Assembly: GCF_026891035.1 (NCBI RefSeq)
Contig: NZ_JAPTGG010000003.1
Coordinates: forward strand, 62,001 to 126,000
Reading direction: 5' to 3'
Length of the DNA: 64,000 nt
DNA from: Dasania phycosphaerae
GTDB taxonomy: Bacteria; Pseudomonadota; Gammaproteobacteria; Pseudomonadales; Dasaniaceae
The notes under the pieces are model-generated. The model was given only the letters and a program-made list of their open reading frames with translations. It had not been told where the DNA came from and made no database searches. The translations under genes were made by a program, and so were the position numbers. This document shows positions 53,713 to 62,372 of the stretch, one piece after another (positions within the stretch are counted from its first letter, which is position 1; each line of letters begins with the position of its first letter).

Positions 53713-55797
53713 ATGGCAGAATTATCACATTACAGAAACATAGGTATCTTCGCGCACGTTGATGCTGGTAAGACCACAACCACAGAACGTATTTTGAAGT
53801 TGACCGGTAAAATCCACAAAACCGGTGAGGTTCATGACGGTGAATCAACCACTGACTTCATGGAGCAGGAAGCTGAGCGTGGTATAACCATACAGTCTGC
53901 TGCGACTACTTGTTTTTGGAAAAACCACCGCTTTAACGTAATCGACACACCAGGACACGTTGACTTCACTGTAGAAGTTTACCGTTCACTAAAAGTATTG
54001 GACGGCGGTATAGGCGTATTCTGTGGTTCTGGTGGTGTAGAGCCACAATCAGAAACTAACTGGCGTTATGCTAACGAATCAGAAGTTGCTCGTGTCATCT
54101 TTGTTAATAAGTTAGACCGCTTAGGCGCAGACTTCTTGCGTGTAGTGGGTCAAATCGAAAGAGTCCTGGGCGCTAACCCCCTAGTAATGACTTTACCTAT
54201 AGGCCGTGAAGACGGTTTCGTAGGTGTAGTAGACGTATTAAACCAACAAGCCTTTGTTTGGGATGATACTGGCCTGCCTGAAAACTTCGAAATCAAAGAA
54301 ATCCCCGAAGACATGGTTGACCAGGTTGCTGAATACCGCGAGAAGCTAATCGAAACCGCTGTTGAGCAAGATGACGACTTAATGATGGCCTACATGGATG
54401 GCGAAGAGCCTTCTATTGAAGACCTAAAGCGTTGCATACGTAAAGGTACTATTAACCTGGACTTCTTCCCCACTTTCTGTGGTTCTGCCTTTAAAAACAA
54501 AGGTATGCAGTTAGTGTTGGATGCAGTAGTTGATTACTTGCCTTCACCTACTGAAGTTGAAGCTCAGCCATTAACTGATGAGTACGGTGAGCCTACTGGT
54601 GAAGTAGCCACAGTATCGGTAGATGAGCCCTTACGTGCCTTAGCGTTTAAAATTATGGATGACCGCTTTGGTGCATTGACGTTTATTCGTATCTACTCAG
54701 GTACTTTAAACAAAGGCGACACTATTCTTAACTCTTTCACCGGTAAAACTGAGCGTGTTGGCCGTATGGTTGAGATGCATGCCGATGAGCGTACTGAATT
54801 AAGCACGGCTCACGCTGGTGACATTATCGCTATCGTAGGTATGAAGAACGTACAAACCGGTCACACCCTGTGTGATCCTAAGCACTCTTGTACGCTAGAG
54901 CCTATGATCTTCCCACAACCTGTAATCTCGATTGCGGTTGCGCCTAAAGATAAAGCCTCTACTGAGAAAATGGGTGTTGCGATTGGTAAAATGGTTGCAG
55001 AAGATCCTACCTTTGTTGTTGAAACTGACGAAGACTCAGGTGAAACCATTCTTAAAGGTATGGGTGAGCTGCACTTGGATATCAAAGTCGATATCTTAAA
55101 GCGCACCTACGGTGTTGAGCTAGATGTAGGTAAGCCTCAAGTTGCTTACCGCGAAACCATTACTCAGCCTATCGAAGACAGCTACACGCACAAGAAGCAG
55201 TCGGGTGGTTCTGGTCAGTTCGGTAAGATCGACTACCGCATCAAGCCAGGCGAGCCAGGTTCAGGCTTCACCTTTAGCTCTGTGGTTGTAGGTGGTAACG
55301 TTCCTAAGGAATTCTTCCCCGCGATTGAGAAAGGCTTTAAAGGCATGATGGGTGAAGGCCCACTAGCTGGCTTCCCCGTACTAGACGTAGAAGTTGAGCT
55401 ATACGACGGTGGTTTCCACGCGGTTGACTCGTCAGCGGTTGCGTTTGAAATCGCGGCTAAAGGCGCTTTCCGTCAATCTATGCCTAAGGCCGGTCCACAG
55501 TTGATCGAGCCCATCATGGCAGTAGACGTGTTCACACCAGACGATCACGTAGGTGACGTAATTGGTGACTTGAACCGTAGGCGCGGCATGATCAAAGACC
55601 AAGAAGCTGGTGTTACCGGTGTGCGCATCAAAGCTGATGTTCCACTATCGGAAATGTTTGGTTACATCGGTCACTTGCGTACTATTACTTCTGGTCGTGG
55701 TCAGTTCTCTATGGAGTTCTCACACTACAACCCATGTCCAGCTAACGTGTCTGAAGAAGTAATCGCTGCTGAGAAAGAAAGAAAAGCTAACAAATAA
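53713..55797 (+). CDS. fusA: Second translation elongation factor G (EF-G2 type)
   Basis: 694 aa from ATG 53713 (a TTG at 53701 gives four extra residues without conservation). GTPase motifs AHVDAGKTTTTE, DTPGHVDF and NKLDRLG; full domains II-V. It promotes translocation and, with RRF, ribosome recycling. It is not in the rpsL-rpsG-tuf operon, so it is a free-standing paralogue like those of Pseudomonas and Vibrio. Codon use is strongly biased to GGT, CGT, GTT and AAC, unlike neighbours, which suggests high expression. Terminator follows. Confidence 0.92.
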   Translation: MAELSHYRNIGIFAHVDAGKTTTTERILKLTGKIHKTGEVHDGESTTDFMEQEAERGITIQSAATTCFWKNHRFNVIDTPGHVDFTVEVYRSLKVLDGGIGVFCGSGGVEPQSETNWRYANESEVARVIFVNKLDRLGADFLRVVGQIERVLGANPLVMTLPIGREDGFVGVVDVLNQQAFVWDDTGLPENFEIKEIPEDMVDQVAEYREKLIETAVEQDDDLMMAYMDGEEPSIEDLKRCIRKGTINLDFFPTFCGSAFKNKGMQLVLDAVVDYLPSPTEVEAQPLTDEYGEPTGEVATVSVDEPLRALAFKIMDDRFGALTFIRIYSGTLNKGDTILNSFTGKTERVGRMVEMHADERTELSTAHAGDIIAIVGMKNVQTGHTLCDPKHSCTLEPMIFPQPVISIAVAPKDKASTEKMGVAIGKMVAEDPTFVVETDEDSGETILKGMGELHLDIKVDILKRTYGVELDVGKPQVAYRETITQPIEDSYTHKKQSGGSGQFGKIDYRIKPGEPGSGFTFSSVVVGGNVPKEFFPAIEKGFKGMMGEGPLAGFPVLDVEVELYDGGFHAVDSSAVAFEIAAKGAFRQSMPKAGPQLIEPIMAVDVFTPDDHVGDVIGDLNRRRGMIKDQEAGVTGVRIKADVPLSEMFGYIGHLRTITSGRGQFSMEFSHYNPCPANVSEEVIAAEKERKANK

Positions 55798-55819
55798 TTT
55801 TTGTTAGTTTAGTAATACT

Positions 55820-55855
55820 AAGCCCCGCTAATGAAAATTAGCGGGGCTTTTTTAT
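55820..55855 (+). terminator. Intrinsic terminator of fusA2
   Basis: AAGCCCCGCTAAT / ATTAGCGGGGCTT stem of 13 bp with a short loop, followed by six T. Confidence 0.93.
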
Positions 55856-55869
55856 GAGTTTAAAAACCT

Positions 55870-56652
55870 ATGGCACAGCTATATAAAGCATTTCTACTCA
55901 CCCTAGTGCTCTCTACTATTGCTAACCATGCTCAGGCTACAGAGCTGACCTATTATGTTGTTGAAAAACAATCGAGACCTTTTCAAATAGAGGCCAATGG
56001 TCAGAGTCAGGGCGGGATAATTACCGATATAGTCAGTGAATTAAGTCAGCGTTTAAATTGGCAGTTGCGGATAAAAATTTTGCCGTTTAAACGCATGTTG
56101 CAAGATATGGACAAGCATAAACATGACAGCTGGATAAATTATGCCGCTCCGGCCTGGGGGGTAGAGGGGGTACGCGGTGCGCAGAATCGCAATCTAGTTA
56201 TGCCGGCAATAATGGAAGTAAAACATAAACTTTTACTGCGAGCAGACAATAGCTTTGAGCTAAGCAGTAAAGAGGATTTATGGGGCAAGACCTTAATTAC
56301 CTTAATGGGCTTTGATTATCCGGGCATAGACGCAGAGCTGCAGCAGGGGTTGATACACAGGCTAGAAGTTAAAGACCATTATGCCGCTATCAAGGCGGTA
56401 TACGCCCAGCGAGGCTTAGGCTTTGTCGGTATGGAAAATCGAATTCTATATAATATGAAGCGTGAAAATATTGATGCTAGTCTGTATAAGCTTATCGATT
56501 TTTCTGATGTGATACCCAGCTATAAAATCTTTTTAGGCGTCAGCCCAGACTTCGACCCACAGCTTAAACAGCAGTTGCAGCAAGAGTTTGTAAAAATGAA
56601 GCACGAAGGCGTGGTAGAGACGATTATCGCGCGATACACGACCCTGCTTTAG
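55870..56652 (+). CDS. Periplasmic solute-binding protein (family 3-like), orphan
   Basis: 260 aa with a signal peptide ending NHAQA. It has the first-strand pattern LTYYVVEKQSRPF and FKRMLQDMDKHKHD, similar in style to the 11.6-kb orphan binding protein. No transporter genes near. It overlaps the M48 gene stop by 4 bp (convergent). Confidence 0.7.
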   Translation: MAQLYKAFLLTLVLSTIANHAQATELTYYVVEKQSRPFQIEANGQSQGGIITDIVSELSQRLNWQLRIKILPFKRMLQDMDKHKHDSWINYAAPAWGVEGVRGAQNRNLVMPAIMEVKHKLLLRADNSFELSSKEDLWGKTLITLMGFDYPGIDAELQQGLIHRLEVKDHYAAIKAVYAQRGLGFVGMENRILYNMKRENIDASLYKLIDFSDVIPSYKIFLGVSPDFDPQLKQQLQQEFVKMKHEGVVETIIARYTTLL

Positions 56653-57710
56653 GGCGCCGTTGTGGGGGCATGCTGCTGGGCCTTCTGGATGCGCTCGCTA
56701 GTGGGTGGGTGAGTCGATAAAATATCACGCAGTGGTTTATCCTTTGCCCGCTGTTTTTTGCTGTTGTTGTCAAGCTGGGCAAAGCGTTGCATTACCGTGG
56801 CAAAATATTGCGGATGGATGCCATGCTGATGCATGGCGTGCAGCGCAAAGTCATCAGCCTCGGTTTCAAAGTCCCTAGAATAGGATAAATCTAAAATTAA
56901 GGTGGGCAGGCCGGTAAGCAGGTCCAGCGTGTCTATGTCGCCAGTGGCAATAATAACCACTAGGGTGACCATGCTGTCTTGCAATACCCGGCGAATAATA
57001 TGCCTGCCCTGCAAATGCCCCAGCTCATGAAACAGCACTGCTAATAACTCTTTATCGTCTTCAACTAAATTAACCAGCGCATCGGTAAACACAATCTCGC
57101 CATTAGGAAGGGCTAAGGCATTGGCGCCCATGCCAGAGCGAAAATAAATTTTAGGGTTAAGCTCACTGTAATTGGCCAGTATGGGTTGGCTAAGCTCGAG
57201 AAGGGCTAGTTGACGTTCGGCGCTCAGTTCGCTGGGTTGAAAAATAGTTTTATCTAACAGCACTAAACTACTGGCTAACTTTTTTTGCGCAAACTCCGGC
57301 AGTTTAAAGGCAATAAAATTAGCCGCTGCTGGAATACCAAAAGTAAAACAGGCCCATAGCGCCACGGCGGTGGCCAAGGTGGCAAAGCAAATAGTGGGTA
57401 AGCTGTTTTCTAGTTTATGTAGCCAGCCACTGCGCTGCTTGCTCTTGGCTAGTTTCAGCCATGACTCTATAGCTTGATGATCGTCAGTAATAAATAATTG
57501 CTTATCGGCCAAGGCTATCTCGCGGGGAGTGCTGCCCAGCCTGCTATGTATGCGTAAATCCTTTAACTGCGTTTCAATGCGGGTGGGGGTGTCAGCTTGG
57601 TGATCTAGGTGTAGCGTCACTAGCTGGGGTTGTTGTGGGCTAAACGCCAAGCGCGCTGCTATGCGCTTAGAGGATAGCCCATCTAAAAAATGGCCTTCGA
57701 TGACAGTCAT
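56649..57710 (-). CDS. M48-family zinc metallopeptidase, membrane-anchored
   Basis: 353 aa. The N-terminal cytoplasmic-looking domain (about 1-105) is followed by a TM helix (about 108-130) and the peptidase domain with HELGHLQGRH (Glu and two His) and ETEADDFALHAM (third ligand Glu). Family relatives BepA and HtpX degrade misfolded outer-membrane or membrane proteins. The large N-terminal part is uncommon. It follows the DUF898 gene by 8 bp in the same direction. Confidence 0.85.
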   Translation of the reverse strand: MTVIEGHFLDGLSSKRIAARLAFSPQQPQLVTLHLDHQADTPTRIETQLKDLRIHSRLGSTPREIALADKQLFITDDHQAIESWLKLAKSKQRSGWLHKLENSLPTICFATLATAVALWACFTFGIPAAANFIAFKLPEFAQKKLASSLVLLDKTIFQPSELSAERQLALLELSQPILANYSELNPKIYFRSGMGANALALPNGEIVFTDALVNLVEDDKELLAVLFHELGHLQGRHIIRRVLQDSMVTLVVIIATGDIDTLDLLTGLPTLILDLSYSRDFETEADDFALHAMHQHGIHPQYFATVMQRFAQLDNNSKKQRAKDKPLRDILSTHPPTSERIQKAQQHAPTTAP

Positions 57711-57718
57711 GCTATGTG

Positions 57719-58735
57719 TTATACGCCAAAGTCGAAGACTTCACCAAACTGATCGCCTAAGGCAGTAATGCTGTCGTTTTCAGCAGCGATAAAGTTATCC
57801 AAAGAGCCGTGGGCTTGCAGGCATAAGTTATCGCATAAATATTTAGTCATGCGTACTTTCGCTGCAGGTAAGTATAGGCCTAGGGTTAAGACGGTGAGTA
57901 CAGCATTAATAATAAATACCCGCGCCAAGCCTGGCAGGGTCAGCTGGGCTTTAAAGCGATGCCTGCCTAAGGATAAGCTGCGATAAAATAAATTAGTCAC
58001 TTCGGCATAGAAGTAAGTGAACAGTATAAAGTACAGCGCCATCATTAAAACCGGAGCAACAAAATTAAGCGAGGCAAACAGCAGCGATATGCCCCACAGC
58101 GGCAAGCCTATAGTGATGCCTACGCCTATCATAATTAAAAACAACACGCCGTAATCTTTATAGGTGGCATCAAAATTAAAAGCGGTGGTACCGTAGGCGC
58201 TATTTTTAACTAGGTACTGGTTCATTTTGAGTATGGCCATGGGGTATAAAATCCCCAAGCTTAAAATGCCTAATAAGGGCCAAATATAAAACACCATAAA
58301 GGCCTCGCCATAACTGGCCTTAAAACGAAATTGGATATTTTTGTAGGCCGACATGCGGTGGTTAAAAGCCAGCGCTTTATTAACAAAAAAAGGTATCGCC
58401 AATGTCAGTGCTAAGGCCAGCACTAAGCCGGCACTGGGATCTTGTTGTGAAATAAAGGTGTAAGCAACAAACGCTAGCACGGCAATAATGCGGCTTTTGA
58501 GTATGGGTATAGGCTCTGCTAGGTAACGGAAGTTATTATTGTCTAAATAAAGGTTGGAGTAGAGATAGCGGTTGTTGCGCACCTTGGCCCAAGGGGAATA
58601 TATGCCTAAGGTAATAATGCTCAGTAGTAAATTAACGATCCAAATTTTAAAATATTCGCTGCCGTCACCGCGAAATTTAAAATTACAGGCTTTAGCTGCT
58701 GGCGCATTGGCCGCGGCAGAAGAATTTGCTTCCAT
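57719..58735 (-). CDS. YjgN family (DUF898) multi-TM membrane protein
   Basis: 338 aa from ATG 58735 with GGAAAG upstream; ATG 58750 lacks an SD. DUF898 repeats: SEYFKIWIVNLLLSIITLGIYSPWAKVRNNRYLY near the N-terminus and a second copy RVFIINAVLTVLTLGLYLPAAKVRMTKYL. Seven or so TM helices. Function unknown. DUF898 and M48 genes are frequent neighbours. Confidence 0.85.
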   Translation of the reverse strand: MEANSSAAANAPAAKACNFKFRGDGSEYFKIWIVNLLLSIITLGIYSPWAKVRNNRYLYSNLYLDNNNFRYLAEPIPILKSRIIAVLAFVAYTFISQQDPSAGLVLALALTLAIPFFVNKALAFNHRMSAYKNIQFRFKASYGEAFMVFYIWPLLGILSLGILYPMAILKMNQYLVKNSAYGTTAFNFDATYKDYGVLFLIMIGVGITIGLPLWGISLLFASLNFVAPVLMMALYFILFTYFYAEVTNLFYRSLSLGRHRFKAQLTLPGLARVFIINAVLTVLTLGLYLPAAKVRMTKYLCDNLCLQAHGSLDNFIAAENDSITALGDQFGEVFDFGV

Positions 58736-58864
58736 AGTAAGTCTTTCCATTGGTGATATTGTTATTGTTATTTAGCCTGCCCTCCAGACTAGCTATCAGC
58801 AGTATAGTAATAATTATTGGCTGGGCCTAATAAAAAGAATGGCAATATTTTACAAAAACAGCGC

Positions 58865-59203
58865 TTAAGAGTTTTTAGCTTGAGCTTTTTTAACCAGCCT
58901 ATAGCAATCTATCATGCCCCACACCCACACTATGGCTAGCAGCCAGCTTAGGCTGGAGAGTGTGCCAGCGCTTACTTGGCCGGGGGTATTAAGTATGGCT
59001 TGCTGTATGGCGGCAGGGTCTATGGGGAGGTCGCCATTGATAATACGCTGGCTAATTATTTGTGACTTGTACCAGGCTTCTTTAATTAGCACCACTAACA
59101 CGGCAACTACGATCAAGGCCGACACGGTACCCGCTAGGGGTTTTTTAAGTAGGAAATAGCCCGAGCCAGGAAAGACAAAGGCGGAGAGTAGTAGGGGTTT
59201 CAC
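58865..59203 (-). CDS. Small TM2-like membrane protein
   Basis: 112 aa from GTG 59203; AAGG lies seven bases upstream. TTG 59209 would be too near to the SD. Two to three TM helices (FVFPGSGYFLLKKP at the start and LAIVWVWGMIDCYRLVK at the end). The pattern resembles TM2-like proteins. Its SD is inside the 16-bp inverted repeat described separately. Function unknown. Confidence 0.65.
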   Translation of the reverse strand: MKPLLLSAFVFPGSGYFLLKKPLAGTVSALIVVAVLVVLIKEAWYKSQIISQRIINGDLPIDPAAIQQAILNTPGQVSAGTLSSLSWLLAIVWVWGMIDCYRLVKKAQAKNS

Positions 59204-59206
59204 AGT

Positions 59207-59263
59207 CAAACCTTAATTGTTAATGGTACTAGTTGCTAAAAGTACTGTAACAATTAAGGTTTG
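59207..59263 (-). promoter_or_regulatory. Perfect 16-bp inverted repeat enclosing the ribosome binding site of the TM2-like gene
   Basis: CAAACCTTAATTGTTA (59207-59222) and its exact complement (59248-59263). An inner 5-bp stem (GTACT/AGTAC) extends the hairpin. In the minus-strand mRNA the 3' arm contains the AAGG SD for GTG 59203. It follows the lhgO stop by 13 bp. No T run follows, so an intrinsic terminator is less likely. Confidence 0.65.
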
Positions 59264-59276
59264 TCATCTTTATCAG

Positions 59277-60485
59277 TTAGGCAGGCAGTTTATTAATAAT
59301 ATACTCGCCTATAGGTATGGCCGAGGTTGCCGCCGGTGAGGGGGCGTTGCATACGTGTAAGCTGCGTGGGCTTTCGGCGAATAAAAAGTCGTGCACTAAG
59401 GTGCCGTCACTTAATACTGCTTGTGCGCGTATACCTGCGGGGTAGGGCTTTAAATCCGCTAGGGTTAGTTGTGGGCAGTATTTTTGCACCAGTTTTAAGT
59501 AGCCGGGTTTCCACCAAGAGTTCCAGGTTTCTACTAAGCCAGTTTTGTAGTTGGCCTGTAATACTTTCCAAAAACCTTTAAAGGTGATCATATCCAGCAC
59601 ATCGCGCAGGCTGATATTAATTTTGCCATAGCCTTCACGCTTCCAGCCCTGTACCGCATTGGGGCCTACGGTAACGGAGCCGTCTATCATGCGGGTGAGG
59701 TGTACGCCTAAAAAGGGCAGCTCAGGATCAGGTATGGGGTAGATCAAATGTTTAACTATGTCGTTGTGCTTGGTGGGTAATTGGTAGTATTCACCGCGGA
59801 AAGGAATAATTTGAAAATCGGTTTCTATGCCTAGCATACGAGTAGTGCGGTCGGCCATTAAGCCGGAGCAGGTGATTAAAAAACCGGCGCTAATAACTTG
59901 CGTTTGACCGTTACAGTTAACCGTTACGTTAATGTTGTCGGAGGTTTCTTGCAGGCCAATTACTTCGCTATTAAGTCTGGCTTCACCGCCTAACTTTTCA
60001 AACTGTTTAGCCATGGCGATGCTAACTTGTTGATAGTTAACAATGCCAGTGGTTCTAACGTAAATAGCACCCAGGCCGACGATGTTGGGCTCACGCTGTT
60101 TTAGTTCAGCCTCGGATAATAGTTCCACCTCTAAGCCATTTTCTAAGCAGCGTTGAAACAGGGCTTGCATACGCTCAACTTCCACCGCATTGGTGGCTAC
60201 TAAGAGTTTGCCACATTGCTCTACTTTAATATTGTGCTCAGCACAAAATTTTAAGGTGGCATCAACACCGCGCTTACAAAAATCAGCTTTTAAGCTACCC
60301 GGCGCATAGTAAACACCGGCGTGAATCACGCCGCTGTTATGGCCGGTTTGGTGTTTGGCGTATTGGTCTTCTTTTTCTAGCAGTAAAACTTTTTTACTGG
60401 GTTCGCGCTGTTGCAGCTGCATAGCGGTTGAAAGGCCAACTATGCCGCCGCCGATAATAATATAATCGTAATCTATACCGCTCAC
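59277..60485 (-). CDS. lhgO: L-2-hydroxyglutarate oxidase/dehydrogenase
   Basis: 402 aa FAD enzyme of the DAO family. IIIGGGIVGLSTAMQL (FAD site), HQTGHNSGVIHAGVYY and the C-terminal ICNAPSPAATSAIPIG-type end match LhgO. It oxidises L-2-hydroxyglutarate to 2-oxoglutarate and passes electrons to the quinone pool. It is 36 bp after glaH, the usual csiD-lhgO order. Confidence 0.95.
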   Translation of the reverse strand: MSGIDYDYIIIGGGIVGLSTAMQLQQREPSKKVLLLEKEDQYAKHQTGHNSGVIHAGVYYAPGSLKADFCKRGVDATLKFCAEHNIKVEQCGKLLVATNAVEVERMQALFQRCLENGLEVELLSEAELKQREPNIVGLGAIYVRTTGIVNYQQVSIAMAKQFEKLGGEARLNSEVIGLQETSDNINVTVNCNGQTQVISAGFLITCSGLMADRTTRMLGIETDFQIIPFRGEYYQLPTKHNDIVKHLIYPIPDPELPFLGVHLTRMIDGSVTVGPNAVQGWKREGYGKINISLRDVLDMITFKGFWKVLQANYKTGLVETWNSWWKPGYLKLVQKYCPQLTLADLKPYPAGIRAQAVLSDGTLVHDFLFAESPRSLHVCNAPSPAATSAIPIGEYIINKLPA

Positions 60486-60521
60486 AGCGCTACCTCCAGA
60501 TGGTTAAATATTTAAAAAAGT

Positions 60522-61478
60522 TTATCGAGTGAAGTGACCGCGCTGTCTTAATAGCTCGCGGCGTAGGCCTTCATGGGCAACAAACTTATCGCGGCCGTGT
60601 AGCCACATGTAGTTTTGTACTACCAACATAGAGCCCACTCTAACGCGCACGTTAATGCAGTTTTCTTCACTTTCTAGCGATTCACCCATGGCGTGCAAGT
60701 ATAAACCCTGGGCGCGGTTTTGTGGCTCGGCAAACTGGTCTATGTATGACAGCTGGGGGTTGCCGTTAACGTCTTCATCAATAAATACAGGGTGGTGAAC
60801 CTTAGTGCTAACGTTTTTGCTAGGTGGAGCACCCCATTGTATAGATTGCTTGGCTAGGGGGTGGTGGTAAAACTTATTAAGGTCTTTCCAATCATCCAAG
60901 TGCAGTAGCAGTGAGTCGCCACCATCCATGTTTTCTTCGGCCATCTTCATCATTAAAACAAAGTCAGTTTGTTCGTTAACAAAGGTGCCGTCATTGTGTA
61001 ACTCCATGCGGCGGTGTGCTTGACGCAGGTAGCTGTCGCTGTTGTCTTTGTTCTCTACTGTGAAGCGTGCGTAAAACTTACCGTACATGGCGTCATGGTT
61101 GGGGATGCCGCAGATGTGTGAGATAGCGGTAGAAAGTTGTACGTGGAAGTCACCCTCTTGGTTAGCTTCTTCAGTATTAACGGGCTGGCCTTCGTATTCT
61201 AGTAGGAAGCCGCCGGTGTTACGGTCGCGCAGGGTGGCGTGTAAAAAGGCACCTAGGCTGTAATCGGTGATTTTGTCTAGTGCTTCAGCCAAGGCAAAGC
61301 GCAGGAAGGGTTTGTACTCTATTGCTTGTACCGAGTAGGTTTCACAGCTGCTTTTAAAGGCTTTAACTGTATCCGCGCTCAAAGTGACGACTTGCAAGCG
61401 CTGGCTGGCGGGGTAAGGGGCAACGGTAAAGCCGATAGGGCTAACGGAAGCAGGTTTTTGTAGAGCTAATGCGTTCAT
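60522..61478 (-). CDS. glaH: Glutarate 2-hydroxylase (GlaH, CsiD)
   Basis: 318 aa. Fe(II)/2-oxoglutarate oxygenase that turns glutarate into L-2-hydroxyglutarate and succinate. The Fe ligands are His in MELHNDGTFVNE (with Asp two residues on) and a distal His near the C-terminus (RDKFVAH); Arg in GLRRELLR binds 2-oxoglutarate. SD AGGAGA precedes the ATG. First gene of the glaH-lhgO pair, divergent from a GntR-family regulator. Confidence 0.95.
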   Translation of the reverse strand: MNALALQKPASVSPIGFTVAPYPASQRLQVVTLSADTVKAFKSSCETYSVQAIEYKPFLRFALAEALDKITDYSLGAFLHATLRDRNTGGFLLEYEGQPVNTEEANQEGDFHVQLSTAISHICGIPNHDAMYGKFYARFTVENKDNSDSYLRQAHRRMELHNDGTFVNEQTDFVLMMKMAEENMDGGDSLLLHLDDWKDLNKFYHHPLAKQSIQWGAPPSKNVSTKVHHPVFIDEDVNGNPQLSYIDQFAEPQNRAQGLYLHAMGESLESEENCINVRVRVGSMLVVQNYMWLHGRDKFVAHEGLRRELLRQRGHFTR

Positions 61479-61551
61479 GGCTTTCTCCTGGTATTTGTTT
61501 TGGGCCTACCGGCAAGCATTTAGGTTGTGCTGTCGTGTAGCTGAGGGCAAT

Positions 61552-61580
61552 AATGTCGACATTCTTGGTAAATGTCAACA
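61552..61580. promoter_or_regulatory. Candidate GntR operator between glaH and its regulator
   Basis: AATGTCGACATT (61552-61563) is a perfect 12-bp palindrome, and AATGTCAACA (61571-61580) repeats one half eight bases further. The spacing suits two dimers of a FCD-type GntR regulator at the glaH promoter. Its location midway between the divergent genes supports this. Confidence 0.55.
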
Positions 61581-61661
61581 AAAATATAAATCGGCGAGAT
61601 TTAACTTTTCTGTCGATCCAGCATAAAATGGCCACCACTAAGCCTATTGATGAGAAACCGC

Positions 61662-62372
61662 ATGTCTGCCATTACCCCAGCCAGCGCTAGCAGCCCCGAA
61701 AATAGTGATAACTTTGCCTCACAGGTATTGGGGCAGCTGAAAAGCGATATTCTCAATGGTTATTTTGGCCCCGGTGAAAAGCTGAAAATGGCCACCTTAA
61801 AAGAGCGCTATCAAGTGGGAGTTAGCCCCCTGCGTGAGGCGCTATCGCAATTATTGGTAGAACAGCTGGTGGTGGTAGAGAACCAGCGCGGTTTTAGGGT
61901 GCACCCTATCTCGCTGGAGGAAATGAAGGATATTTACGATACCCGGGCGCAGATCGAGGCCCTGTGTGTTAAGCAGGCTATAGCCCGTGGGGATGATGAA
62001 TGGGAGGCGGCGATAGTCGCTGCCAGTCATCGCTTAAATAAGTCGGGTGAGCTGCTGGAAAAGGCCAGCGACGATGTGCAGGAGTGGGAGTTGCGCCATC
62101 AGGCCTTCCACACGGCCATAGCCAGCGGCTGTGGCTCTGCGACCTTGTTGCAGGTGCGTCGCTCGCTGTACGAGAAGGCCTCGCGCTACCGCAACCTGTG
62201 GCTAAAGCAGAATATGTCGGATCGCACAGTGTACCACGCCAACCGTCAGGAGCACGATGAGTTGGTAGAGGCCTTATTGCAGCGCGATGCCGATACGGCG
62301 GTTGCCCTGATTAGCCGGCACCTGCTGCGGCCCAGCCAGCTGTTACAGCAGGCTGAGCCTTCCTTGTTTTAG
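61662..62372 (+). CDS. GntR/FCD-family regulator, CsiR/GlaR-like
   Basis: 236 aa from ATG 61662 (GAGAAA eight bases upstream); TTG 61647 and ATG 61650 are possible but poorly supported. Winged helix (about 20-85: LKMATLKERYQVGVSPLREALSQL) and FCD ligand domain (DIYDTRAQIEALCVKQA, with metal-site His in RHQAFHTAI). CsiR/GlaR represses csiD-lhgO and is relieved by glutarate in E. coli and Pseudomonas. Position supports this role. Confidence 0.85.
   Translation: MSAITPASASSPENSDNFASQVLGQLKSDILNGYFGPGEKLKMATLKERYQVGVSPLREALSQLLVEQLVVVENQRGFRVHPISLEEMKDIYDTRAQIEALCVKQAIARGDDEWEAAIVAASHRLNKSGELLEKASDDVQEWELRHQAFHTAIASGCGSATLLQVRRSLYEKASRYRNLWLKQNMSDRTVYHANRQEHDELVEALLQRDADTAVALISRHLLRPSQLLQQAEPSLF

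Noticed and set aside
61441..61638. Minus-strand 65-codon ORF upstream of glaH
   Set aside because: It overlaps the glaH start and the operator region, and has no SD or known family.
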